Source: an uncultured Clostridia bacterium
GTDB lineage: Bacteria; Bacillota; Clostridia; Christensenellales; CAG-138
DNA length: 15,540 nucleotides
Direction: 5' to 3'
NCBI GenBank assembly: GCA_937894955.1
Contig: CALAXO010000202.1
Location: forward strand, 1 to 15,540
The notes below the pieces were generated by a model that was given only the letters and a program-made list of their open reading frames with translations, ran no database searches and had not been told where the DNA came from. The stretch's first letter is position 1; each line of letters begins with the position of its first letter. Position numbers and translations under genes: made by a program. Shown here piece by piece: positions 8,098-13,951 of the stretch.

Positions 8098-8134
8098 AAC
8101 CCGCTCCGCATGTTTTGTGTGTTGTGAGCGGGTT
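8098..8134 (+). terminator. Terminator-like hairpin after the lipoprotein gene
   Basis: AACCCGCTC (8098-8106) and GAGCGGGTT (8126-8134) form a perfect 9-bp stem with a 19-base loop. On the + strand the downstream run is imperfect (TTCTTGCGTT), while on the - strand the stem is followed by five T in all, so it may work in both directions. No - strand gene ends here. Its left arm closely resembles that of the - strand terminator at 13839-13875. Confidence 0.5.
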
Positions 8135-8242
8135 CTTGCGTTAAGAACGGTGTCACGCCGAAACACAGCCAAAACCCGCAAAGTCGGTTCGGAAACAGTG
8201 AATGCGTGCATTGGTAACGGGGACTGCGCGGGAAACGGTAAT

Positions 8243-8839
8243 ATGGATTTTGAAATATCTTTTGACTTTATAATTTTTGAAACCGAACGCCTGCTGGTGC
8301 GTGAATTCAACACCGATGACGGCGACGCGGTATATGCCTATGCGGGCGATGCGGAGAATACAATTTACATGGACTGGGGCCCCGCAAGCCGCGAGGAAGT
8401 TCGGGGTTTTGTTCAATCCCGCCTTGCACAGCAGATAACGGAACCGCGGCGCATTTTTGATTTTGCCGTTTGCATCAAGGCGACAGGCAAGCTCATCGGC
8501 AGTGTGGGCTTGTTTCTGAGCAACGACGGGCAGCAGGCGGAACTCGGCTACATCGTCAACAAAGCATTTGGGGGCAAGGGGTATGCCTCCGAAGCAGCGA
8601 AGGGAATGCTTCAATTCGGCTTCATGAACCTTAATCTTCACCGCATATGCGCAAAGTGTGACAGCATGAACATTGCCTCTGAACGCGTTATGCAGCATCT
8701 CGGAATGCGATTCGAGGGTGAAGCGAAGTCCGCCGAATATGTAAGAGTGCGCGCACGGCGGCAGTGGCGCAGCGTAAAGCACTATGCAATGCTGCAAAAA
8801 GAGTTCCTGAATCGAATGATCGACGGGGAAGATGCTTGA
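8243..8839 (+). CDS. GNAT N-acetyltransferase, RimJ/RimL-like
   Basis: This 198-residue protein belongs to the acetyltransferase_3 type of the GNAT superfamily, which moves an acetyl group from acetyl-CoA to an amine. It opens with the typical IFETERLLVREFNTDDGDAVY. The acetyl-CoA binding region is ELGYIVNKAFGGKGYASEA, with the pyrophosphate loop GGKGYA at 110-115. NLHRICAKCDSMNIASERVM and HLGMRFEG complete the core. Close relatives acetylate ribosomal protein N-termini, amino acids or antibiotics, so the substrate is open. A GTG at 8198 is an alternative start, but family homology begins at ATG 8243, preceded by a modest GGGAAA site. It follows the lipoprotein hairpin and is transcribed alone or by read-through. 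Confidence 0.85.
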   Translation: MDFEISFDFIIFETERLLVREFNTDDGDAVYAYAGDAENTIYMDWGPASREEVRGFVQSRLAQQITEPRRIFDFAVCIKATGKLIGSVGLFLSNDGQQAELGYIVNKAFGGKGYASEAAKGMLQFGFMNLNLHRICAKCDSMNIASERVMQHLGMRFEGEAKSAEYVRVRARRQWRSVKHYAMLQKEFLNRMIDGEDA

Positions 8840-8962
8840 CTCTGCTGTGACTGAAAAACGCCCTGCATGTGTATATTGTGCGGCTATATTTTATATTTAA
8901 CCGCAAAGGCTTTTTAATGCGTAAAAAAGCAGCTTGTTTTGACAAAAACATCCTAAATATAT

Positions 8963-8980
8963 TTGCAACCGCGGTTGCAA
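8963..8980. promoter_or_regulatory. Perfect 18-bp palindrome, probable operator
   Basis: TTGCAACCGCGGTTGCAA equals its own reverse complement over all 18 bases. It covers the -35 box and half of the spacer, so a dimeric regulator bound here would block RNA polymerase. A central CG with symmetric arms fits several repressor families (LacI, TetR, MarR types). No regulator gene is in the window, so the binding protein is unknown. Confidence 0.6.
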
Positions 8981-8991
8981 CAGGCTACAAT
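8963..8991 (+). promoter_or_regulatory. Sigma-A promoter for the aminotransferase-tyrS unit
   Basis: TTGCAA (8963-8968) and TACAAT (8986-8991) are exactly 17 bases apart, with four of six and five of six consensus matches. The start of transcription would be near 8998, giving a leader of about 180 bases. The -35 box is also the left end of a perfect palindrome. Confidence 0.6.
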
Positions 8992-9094
8992 GTAACCATG
9001 GAAAACGTGCGCACAGTGTCTTGTGGACGGCAAATGCGGACGTTTTCAAATATATTTTTGCACAAAGGTGCGTTTCATGGGTTTCAAAAAAGAG

Positions 9095-9121
9095 CTCTGC
9101 GGCAGCGGACGCGGCGCAGAG
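9095..9121 (+). other. Hairpin in the aminotransferase leader
   Basis: CTCTGCG (9095-9101) and CGCAGAG (9115-9121) form a 7-bp stem with a 13-base GC-rich loop. A smaller GCAC-AAAG-GTGC hairpin lies at 9060-9071. There is no U-run directly after the stem (a T6 appears about 25 bases on), so a terminator or attenuator is possible but not shown. It matches no riboswitch class I can name. Confidence 0.35.
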
Positions 9122-9179
9122 AATTTCAGCAGAAACCGAGATTGATTTTTTCGCACGTATTTTCAAGGAGGATTATATT

Positions 9180-10370
9180 ATGCAGACAGCAAACCGTATG
9201 CAGGGCGTTTCAGGCAGCGCGATCAGGGAGCTTTTCAAGCTTCTGGGTGATCCGAACATCATCTCTTTCGGCGGCGGCAATCCTGCGAAAGAGTGCTTCC
9301 CGAAGGAAGAGATTCGCACAATTACAGATGAGCTGCTCAGAGATAAATCCGATATTTTGCTTCAGTACGGAGCAACTGAGGGCTATCTGCCGCTGCGCCG
9401 CGCATATCTTGACAAGATTCTTCCCGACAGCGGGCTGCACGGCGAACTTGACAATGTTCTTGCGCTGACCGGTTCGATGCAGGGGCTTGATCTTATCTGC
9501 AAAACTGTCATTAATCCCGGTGATGTTGTGCTTGTTGAGGAACCGAGTTTCCTCGGCGCACTGCAAACTTTCCATGTTGCACAGGCGAAGCTTGTCACCG
9601 TTCCTCTTCATCCCGACGGAATTCACATCGATGAGCTTGAGGCGGTCGTTCGTGAACACAAGCCCGTGATGTTTTACACAATTCCCACCTTCCAGAACCC
9701 CACAAGCTGGGTTTCCGGCGTTGAAGTGCGCAGGCGCATTGCGGAGCTTGCTGCCGAGTTTGACATGCTCGTAATCGAGGATGACCCCTATGCCGCACTT
9801 CGTTTTTCCGGCGAAAAGCTGCCCACAATCAAAAGTTTTGACACGAGCGATAATGTTATCGTTCTGACCAGTTTTTCAAAAACGATTTCCCCCGGTCTGC
9901 GCGTCGCGCTCTGCTTCGGCAACAAGGATCTCATCCGCAAAATGACGATAGCAAAGCAGGGCAGCGATACTCACTCGCCGAACCTTAATCAGGCAATCGT
10001 TGCCGAATACATCAATCGCGGCTTAATGCCGAAGCATATTGAGCATATATCGGGCGTTTACGCCCGCTCAGCCCGCATTATGACCGATGCAATGGCTGAG
10101 CATTTCCCCGAATGGGTTCACTTTGAGCAGCCCGTCGGCGGTCTGTTCATCTGGTGCACTCTTCCCGAGGGCTGGGATGCAAACGAAATCTTCAAGCGCG
10201 CAGTCGAGCGCAAAGTTGCGTTCGTTCCCGGTGCGCCCTTCTTCACAACCCCGGGCAAAGGTCAGAACACCTTCCGCCTGAACTTCTCCGCAGAGTCCGA
10301 GGAACGCATTCGCGAGGGCGTAAAGCGGTTGGGCGACCTTCTTAAGGAAATGGCGGAAGAACGAAAATAA
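9180..10370 (+). CDS. PLP-dependent aminotransferase, aromatic/2-aminoadipate (LysN/KAT II-like) type
   Basis: This 396-residue fold-type I aminotransferase moves an amino group to 2-oxoglutarate or another 2-oxo acid; relatives act on aromatic amino acids, 2-aminoadipate, kynurenine or leucine. Key parts in order: IISFGGGNPAKECFP, LQYGATEGYLPLRR, the TGSMQGLDLI cofactor loop, VEEPSF, YTIPTFQNPT, VIEDDPYAAL (Asp and Tyr contact PLP), SFSKTISPGLRVA with Schiff-base Lys 234, and C-terminal FRLNFS with carboxylate-binding Arg 366. The frame is open for 53 codons upstream, but ATG 9180 has AGGAGG eight bases upstream and starts at family homology. tyrS follows after 46 bases, which hints at aromatic amino acid metabolism; exact specificity is not determined. 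It is free-standing, without the DNA-binding domain of MocR regulators. Confidence 0.92.
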   Translation: MQTANRMQGVSGSAIRELFKLLGDPNIISFGGGNPAKECFPKEEIRTITDELLRDKSDILLQYGATEGYLPLRRAYLDKILPDSGLHGELDNVLALTGSMQGLDLICKTVINPGDVVLVEEPSFLGALQTFHVAQAKLVTVPLHPDGIHIDELEAVVREHKPVMFYTIPTFQNPTSWVSGVEVRRRIAELAAEFDMLVIEDDPYAALRFSGEKLPTIKSFDTSDNVIVLTSFSKTISPGLRVALCFGNKDLIRKMTIAKQGSDTHSPNLNQAIVAEYINRGLMPKHIEHISGVYARSARIMTDAMAEHFPEWVHFEQPVGGLFIWCTLPEGWDANEIFKRAVERKVAFVPGAPFFTTPGKGQNTFRLNFSAESEERIREGVKRLGDLLKEMAEERK

Positions 10371-10416
10371 AATTCGGTTCAAAAACCACCAAGTCCACCG
10401 AAAGGATAATTAAAAA

Positions 10417-11754
10417 ATGGAAAACAACGAAATTGCCGCAAACGGCACGATTTCAGAAAATACAGAAAATACAGAGAATACGGAAGGCAAATGCGCCGAA
10501 AAAACAAACGGGGTTGCGGGCCCCGGGCGCAATGCATACGATGTTCTGAACGAGCGCGGCTTCCTTAAACAGTGCTCTCACCCTGAGGAGCTCCGCGAAC
10601 TTCTCGGCAAAGAAAAGCTGACGTTCTACATCGGCTTTGATCCTACGGCGGAAAGCCTGACCGTTGGCCACTATGTTGCAATGTGTGTTATGGCGCATAT
10701 GCAGAAATGCGGGCATCATCCCATCGTGCTTCTCGGCGGAGGCACGGCAATGATTGCCGATCCGTCCGGAAAGACGGAGCTGCGCAAACTGCTCAGCGTT
10801 GAAGAGCTTGACAACAACGTTGCCGGCATCAAAAAGCAAATGGAGCGGTTGGTTCGCTTCGACGGGGAAAACGGTGCTGTTATCGTTAACAATGCGGATT
10901 GGCTTCGAAACCTCAACTTCATGGATTTCATGCGCGATATTGCCGTGCATTTTTCCGTGAACGAAATGCTTCGTGCGGAGTGTTACAAACAGCGTTTTGA
11001 GCGCGGGCTGACCTTCTTCGAATTCAGCTATATGCTTATGCAGAGCTATGACTTCCTCTGCCTGAACCGCAAATACGGCTGTGAACTTGAAATGGGCGGC
11101 GATGATCAGTGGAGCAATATTCTCGGCGGTGCGGATCTTATCCGCCGCAAGGAACGCAAGCGCGCATACGCTCTTACCACCCGCCTCCTGACAACGGCGG
11201 ACGGCAAGAAGATGGGCAAAACCGAAAAAGGTGCCGTATGGCTTTCCAAAGAGCGCACAAGCGTGTATGATTTTTATCAGTACTTCCGCAATGTTAACGA
11301 TGCGGATGTTAAAACCTGCCTGAGTCTGCTGACTTTCCTGCCAATGGACGAAATCGAAGTGCTTTGCGCGGAAGGCGCAAATATCAACGAGGCAAAGCGC
11401 GTGCTTGCTTACACCGTAACAAGCCAGGTACACGGTGAGGATGAAGCCAAAAAGGCCGAGGAAGCTGCGCTTGCGCTGTTCAGCGGCAAGGGCGACCTTA
11501 CCCATATGCCCACCGTCGCGCTTTCCGATGCAGACATTGAAGAAAGCGGCATGAGCATCACGCGCCTGCTCGTGCTTGCAGGCATTGAAAAATCCAACTC
11601 TGCCGCAATAAGATCCGTTCGCGAGGGCGGCATCAGTGTTAACGACCGAAAGGTTACGGACACAAAGGCGGTTTTGGACAGCGCAGAGCTTGCGGACGGA
11701 ATCATCCTTAAAAAAGGCAAAAAAACTTTTGTAAGGCTGGTTCACAAGGACTGA
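10417..11754 (+). CDS. tyrS: Tyrosine--tRNA ligase
   Basis: The 445-residue enzyme charges tRNA-Tyr with tyrosine in the cytoplasm. The class I signatures are present: HIGH-like TVGH (82-85) after YIGFDPTAESL, and the KMSKS loop as KMGKT (265-269) after LTTADG. The tyrosine pocket region FFEFSYMLMQSYDF and GGDDQWSNI are typical of bacterial TyrRS. A C-terminal S4 RNA-binding domain lies near 385-430 (ITRLLVLAGIEKSNSAAIRS). The catalytic core normally starts near residue 39 (NAYDVLNERGFLKQC); the first 38 residues are an acidic, low-complexity extension including an Glu-Asn-Thr triplicate. The start has AAAGGA ten bases upstream and no internal start is better. TTCGGT (10373-10378) can pair with ACCGAA (10397-10402) beside this ribosome site. 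It probably shares a transcript with the aminotransferase. Confidence 0.97.
   Translation: MENNEIAANGTISENTENTENTEGKCAEKTNGVAGPGRNAYDVLNERGFLKQCSHPEELRELLGKEKLTFYIGFDPTAESLTVGHYVAMCVMAHMQKCGHHPIVLLGGGTAMIADPSGKTELRKLLSVEELDNNVAGIKKQMERLVRFDGENGAVIVNNADWLRNLNFMDFMRDIAVHFSVNEMLRAECYKQRFERGLTFFEFSYMLMQSYDFLCLNRKYGCELEMGGDDQWSNILGGADLIRRKERKRAYALTTRLLTTADGKKMGKTEKGAVWLSKERTSVYDFYQYFRNVNDADVKTCLSLLTFLPMDEIEVLCAEGANINEAKRVLAYTVTSQVHGEDEAKKAEEAALALFSGKGDLTHMPTVALSDADIEESGMSITRLLVLAGIEKSNSAAIRSVREGGISVNDRKVTDTKAVLDSAELADGIILKKGKKTFVRLVHKD
10456..10482 (+). repeat. Three tandem 9-bp repeats in the tyrS N-terminal extension
   Basis: GAAAATACA occurs twice in tandem, followed by the variant GAGAATACG, encoding Glu-Asn-Thr three times. 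A 9-bp unit keeps the frame, so copy number could change without breaking tyrS. It lies in the part before the catalytic core. Confidence 0.7.
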
Positions 11755-11823
11755 TTCGGCGGATTGTCAACGCCTTTATCCGTCACTGCGCCGCAACTGA
11801 TTTATAAAAATTAACATTTTTCT

Positions 11824-11858
11824 GCGGAGTGTGCTTCTATGTTCGCTGCGCACTTCGC
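11824..11858 (+). other. Long hairpin between tyrS and yigZ
   Basis: GCGGAGTGTGC (11824-11834) pairs with GCGCACTTCGC (11848-11858) over 11 bp, with two G-U pairs and a 13-base loop. Neither strand has a T-run after the stem, so it is not a typical intrinsic terminator. It ends 14 bases before the yigZ start, which has no clear ribosome site, so it may shape the 3' end of the tyrS message or the start of the next. Confidence 0.45.
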
Positions 11859-11872
11859 AAAAGTAACCTGAT

Positions 11873-12508
11873 ATGGCATTGAAAGCATTCAAAACCCCTG
11901 CTGCGGAGTCTGAAACGGAGTTTATTGTTAACAAATCGCGTTTCATCGGAAGAGCTTTTCCGGTTGAAACCGAGGAGGAAGCACTTGAAATTCTTGAACG
12001 GATACGTCAAAAGCATTATGATGCAACACATAACTGCTGGGCATATAACCTGCGCGGAGCTTCGCCGCTGCGCCGTTTTTCGGACGACGGCGAGCCGGGC
12101 GGAACTGCCGGCATGCCGATTATGGACACGCTTATCCGAAGCGAAACCGAAAACGCGCTCATCATTGTGACGCGCTATTTCGGAGGGATCCTTCTCGGCA
12201 GCGGCGGACTTGTGCGCGCATACAGCAGGTCCGCCGCGGATGCGCTTTCAGCCGCCGGCAGCGTTATAATGACGCCCTGCGCCGAAATAGAGTTCGTAAC
12301 GGATTATACGCGCTTCGGCGGGATAGAGGGGTTTGTCCGCAAAAATTCAACCGTCAGGAATATTGAATTTCTCGAAAACATAAAATTCAATTGCCTTGTT
12401 GAAACAAAAAAAGCGGATGCATTCATTGCGGATATCATCGAACGTACGGACGGACGCTCCGCACCGCGCATGACAGGTGAGGAGTATTTGCCCCTTGCCG
12501 AAAAATGA
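11873..12508 (+). CDS. yigZ: YigZ/IMPACT family protein (UPF0029 + DUF1949)
   Basis: This 211-residue protein is a full-length YigZ (YvyE in Bacillus). The N-terminal UPF0029/IMPACT domain shows KSRFIGRAFPV, KHYDATHNCWAY, RFSDDGEPGGTAGMPI and the strongly conserved VTRYFGGILLGSGGLVRAYS. The C-terminal third (about 135-205) matches the small ferredoxin-like DUF1949 domain. Eukaryotic IMPACT modulates translational control through GCN1, while the bacterial role is poorly defined. The ATG has no visible Shine-Dalgarno sequence, and an in-frame stop 9 bases upstream excludes an earlier start. It lies 118 bases after tyrS and 113 bases before ilvE. Confidence 0.92.
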   Translation: MALKAFKTPAAESETEFIVNKSRFIGRAFPVETEEEALEILERIRQKHYDATHNCWAYNLRGASPLRRFSDDGEPGGTAGMPIMDTLIRSETENALIIVTRYFGGILLGSGGLVRAYSRSAADALSAAGSVIMTPCAEIEFVTDYTRFGGIEGFVRKNSTVRNIEFLENIKFNCLVETKKADAFIADIIERTDGRSAPRMTGEEYLPLAEK

Positions 12509-12539
12509 TGCATTGAGTGCGTCAAAACAAGATTCCAAA

Positions 12540-12573
12540 CGGCGCATTCTTCGCACGGTTTGCGCGGCGCCGC
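12540..12573 (+). other. GC-rich inverted repeat in the ilvE leader
   Basis: CGGCGC (12540-12545) can pair with GCGCCG (12567-12572), and GCGGCGCCGC (12564-12573) is itself a perfect 10-bp palindrome. It stands out from the AT-rich sequence that follows. A TTGCGC (12560-12565) lies 18 bases before CACAAT (12584-12589), which is a poor promoter match. Significance is uncertain. Confidence 0.25.
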
Positions 12574-12621
12574 ATGAAATAAACACAATTAAATTCTCTT
12601 TTTAAAACAGGAGGAACAAAA

Positions 12622-13710
12622 ATGGATATCAAGATCACAAAAGCAACCGAGCTCAAAACAAAACCCACCCTTGAGGAAGAAGCTTCCCTCGGGTTCGGCA
12701 AACGTTTCACCGACCATATGTTCATGATGAACTATGACAACGGCGAATGGCATGATGCACGCATCGTTCCCTATCAGAGACTTTCTCTCGATCCTTCCTG
12801 CTCCGTGCTGCACTATGCACAGGAGATTTTCGAGGGCCTTAAGGCATATCGTGCCGACGACGGCAGAATCCTGATGTTCCGTGCAAAGGACAATGCACAG
12901 CGTCTTAATAATTCCGCAAGGCGTCTCTGCATGCCCGAAATCGACATCGATTTCAACTATGAGGCAATGCGTCAGCTCGTTCAGGTTGAACGTGACTGGG
13001 TACCCCACAGTGCGGGCACAAGCCTCTATCTGCGTCCCACGATGATCGCGGTTGACGAAGCTCTCGGTGTACATGCTGCACACAGCTACCTCTACTACAT
13101 CATCTGCGCTCCCAGCGGTGCATACTACAAGGCAGGCCTTGCACCCATCCGCATCCGCGTTGAAGACAAATACGTTCGCGCAGTCCGCGGCGGTACAGGC
13201 TCTGCAAAGACCGGCGGCAACTATGCCTGCTCCATCCTTGCAGGTGCAGAAGCCGAAAAGGAAGGCTACAGCCAGGTTCTTTGGCTGGACGGCGAGCATC
13301 TCAAGTACGTTCAGGAAGTCGGCGCAATGAACATGATGTTCCTTATCGACGGCAAGCTTGTCACCGCTCCCCTGCATGACACCATCCTGCCCGGCATCAC
13401 CCGCCGCAGCGTCATGACTCTTGCCCGCGAAATGGGCATCGAAGTTGAAGAGCGTCCCATTTCCGTTGATGAGCTTATCGCGGCGGGCGAAAACGGCAAG
13501 CTGACCGAAGCATTCGGCACCGGCACCGCGGCAGTCGTCTCCCCCGTCGGAGAACTTGCATATCGCGACAAGCATATCATGATCGGCGACAAGTCCGTAA
13601 ACGACGGCATCGGCGAACTGACCATGAAGCTTTACAACACTCTCACCGGTTTGCAGTGGGGCAGGATTGAAGATACCCACGGCTGGGTAACGGATATCGA
13701 TAAGAAATAA
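12622..13710 (+). CDS. ilvE: Branched-chain amino acid aminotransferase
   Basis: The 362-residue fold-type IV PLP enzyme interconverts Leu, Ile and Val with their 2-oxo acids. Motifs in order: LHYAQEIFEGLKAY, RAKDNAQRLNNSARRLCMP, LYLRPTMIAVDEALGV, RGGTGSAKTGGNYA with Schiff-base Lys 196, QVLWLDGEHLKYVQEVGAMNMMF, and EAFGTGTAAVVSPVG. Length and motifs fit the long (class II, BCAT-like) clade found in Clostridia. The start has an ideal AGGAGG seven bases upstream. Codon choice is strongly biased (many ATC, CGT, CTT/CTC and CCC codons) compared with mnmE or glgB, which suggests high expression. The gene ends in a strong terminator. It may serve synthesis or branched-chain amino acid fermentation; no other ilv or leu gene is in the window. 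Confidence 0.96.
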   Translation: MDIKITKATELKTKPTLEEEASLGFGKRFTDHMFMMNYDNGEWHDARIVPYQRLSLDPSCSVLHYAQEIFEGLKAYRADDGRILMFRAKDNAQRLNNSARRLCMPEIDIDFNYEAMRQLVQVERDWVPHSAGTSLYLRPTMIAVDEALGVHAAHSYLYYIICAPSGAYYKAGLAPIRIRVEDKYVRAVRGGTGSAKTGGNYACSILAGAEAEKEGYSQVLWLDGEHLKYVQEVGAMNMMFLIDGKLVTAPLHDTILPGITRRSVMTLAREMGIEVEERPISVDELIAAGENGKLTEAFGTGTAAVVSPVGELAYRDKHIMIGDKSVNDGIGELTMKLYNTLTGLQWGRIEDTHGWVTDIDKK

Positions 13711-13768
13711 TTCCGCAGCGAGGGCGTTTCAGCTTAAAGCTCAACAAATTTAGTATCAAAACAGCAAA

Positions 13769-13801
13769 ACGGCCGTCGGCTTGCCCGGCGGTCGTTTTTT
13801 T
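13769..13801 (+). terminator. Intrinsic terminator of ilvE
   Basis: ACGGCCGTCGG (13769-13779) pairs with CCGGCGGTCGT (13785-13795) over 11 bp with two G-U pairs and a 5-base loop, followed by a run of seven T (13795-13801). This is a textbook + strand terminator 58 bases after the ilvE stop. Confidence 0.9.
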
Positions 13802-13838
13802 GTGAATTTTAAGTTTTGCAACAGAATGCGCAGGCATT

Positions 13839-13875
13839 AAAAAACCCGCACCGCGGGATGAACGCAGTGCAGGTT
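13839..13875 (-). terminator. Intrinsic terminator of the dockerin gene
   Basis: Read on the - strand, AACCTGCAC (13875-13867) pairs with GTGCGGGTT (13851-13843) over 9 bp with one G-U pair and a 15-base loop, then continues into T residues to 13839. It lies 77 bases beyond the stop of the - strand dockerin gene and faces the ilvE terminator. Confidence 0.75.
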
Positions 13876-13883
13876 CGCAATTT

Positions 13884-13927
13884 CTCAGTCGATTCGACAC
13901 GACACTCAGTCGATTGCCGACACGATA
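13884..13927. repeat. Two-copy tandem repeat downstream of the dockerin gene
   Basis: Unit 1 (13884-13904) and unit 2 (13905-13927) both read CTCAGTCGATT then CGACACGA; the second has two extra bases (GC) after the shared start. Unit 1 contains the small palindrome GTCGA-T-TCGAC. The pair sits between the dockerin stop and its terminator, within the 3' untranslated region. Confidence 0.7.
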
Positions 13928-13951
13928 CTTAATTCCATGCTTAAAAACTCA

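Larger units (their letters stand above)
8840..9179. other. Intergenic regulatory region before the aminotransferase-tyrS unit
   Basis: This 340-base stretch holds no convincing gene; the open frame running through it on the + strand continues out of frame into the aminotransferase and lacks family features. It contains an isolated consensus -35 (TTGACA, 8939-8944) with no -10 at the right distance. Next come the TTGCAA/TACAAT promoter with its 18-bp palindrome, an imperfect direct repeat (8955-8967 and 9048-9062), and a probable leader of about 180 bases with two small hairpins. AT-rich sequence dominates 8880-8960. Confidence 0.6.

Noticed and set aside
8963..8980. ACCGCGG within the palindrome as part of a T-box leader
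   Set aside because: The T-box core needs GGGTGG before ACCGCG plus an upstream specifier stem; neither is present and the site lies in the promoter.
8869..9468. 199-codon open frame across the aminotransferase leader
   Set aside because: It runs out of frame through the first third of the aminotransferase gene, and its product is a basic sequence with no family pattern.
10453..11745. 430-codon open frame on the - strand opposite tyrS
   Set aside because: It is an antisense shadow of a certain gene, without a ribosome site or recognisable motifs.
12589..13680. 363-codon open frame on the - strand opposite ilvE
   Set aside because: It is an antisense shadow caused by strong codon bias; the + strand protein has all class IV aminotransferase motifs.
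13884..13927. CRISPR array
   Set aside because: There are only two directly abutting units with no spacers and no cas genes.
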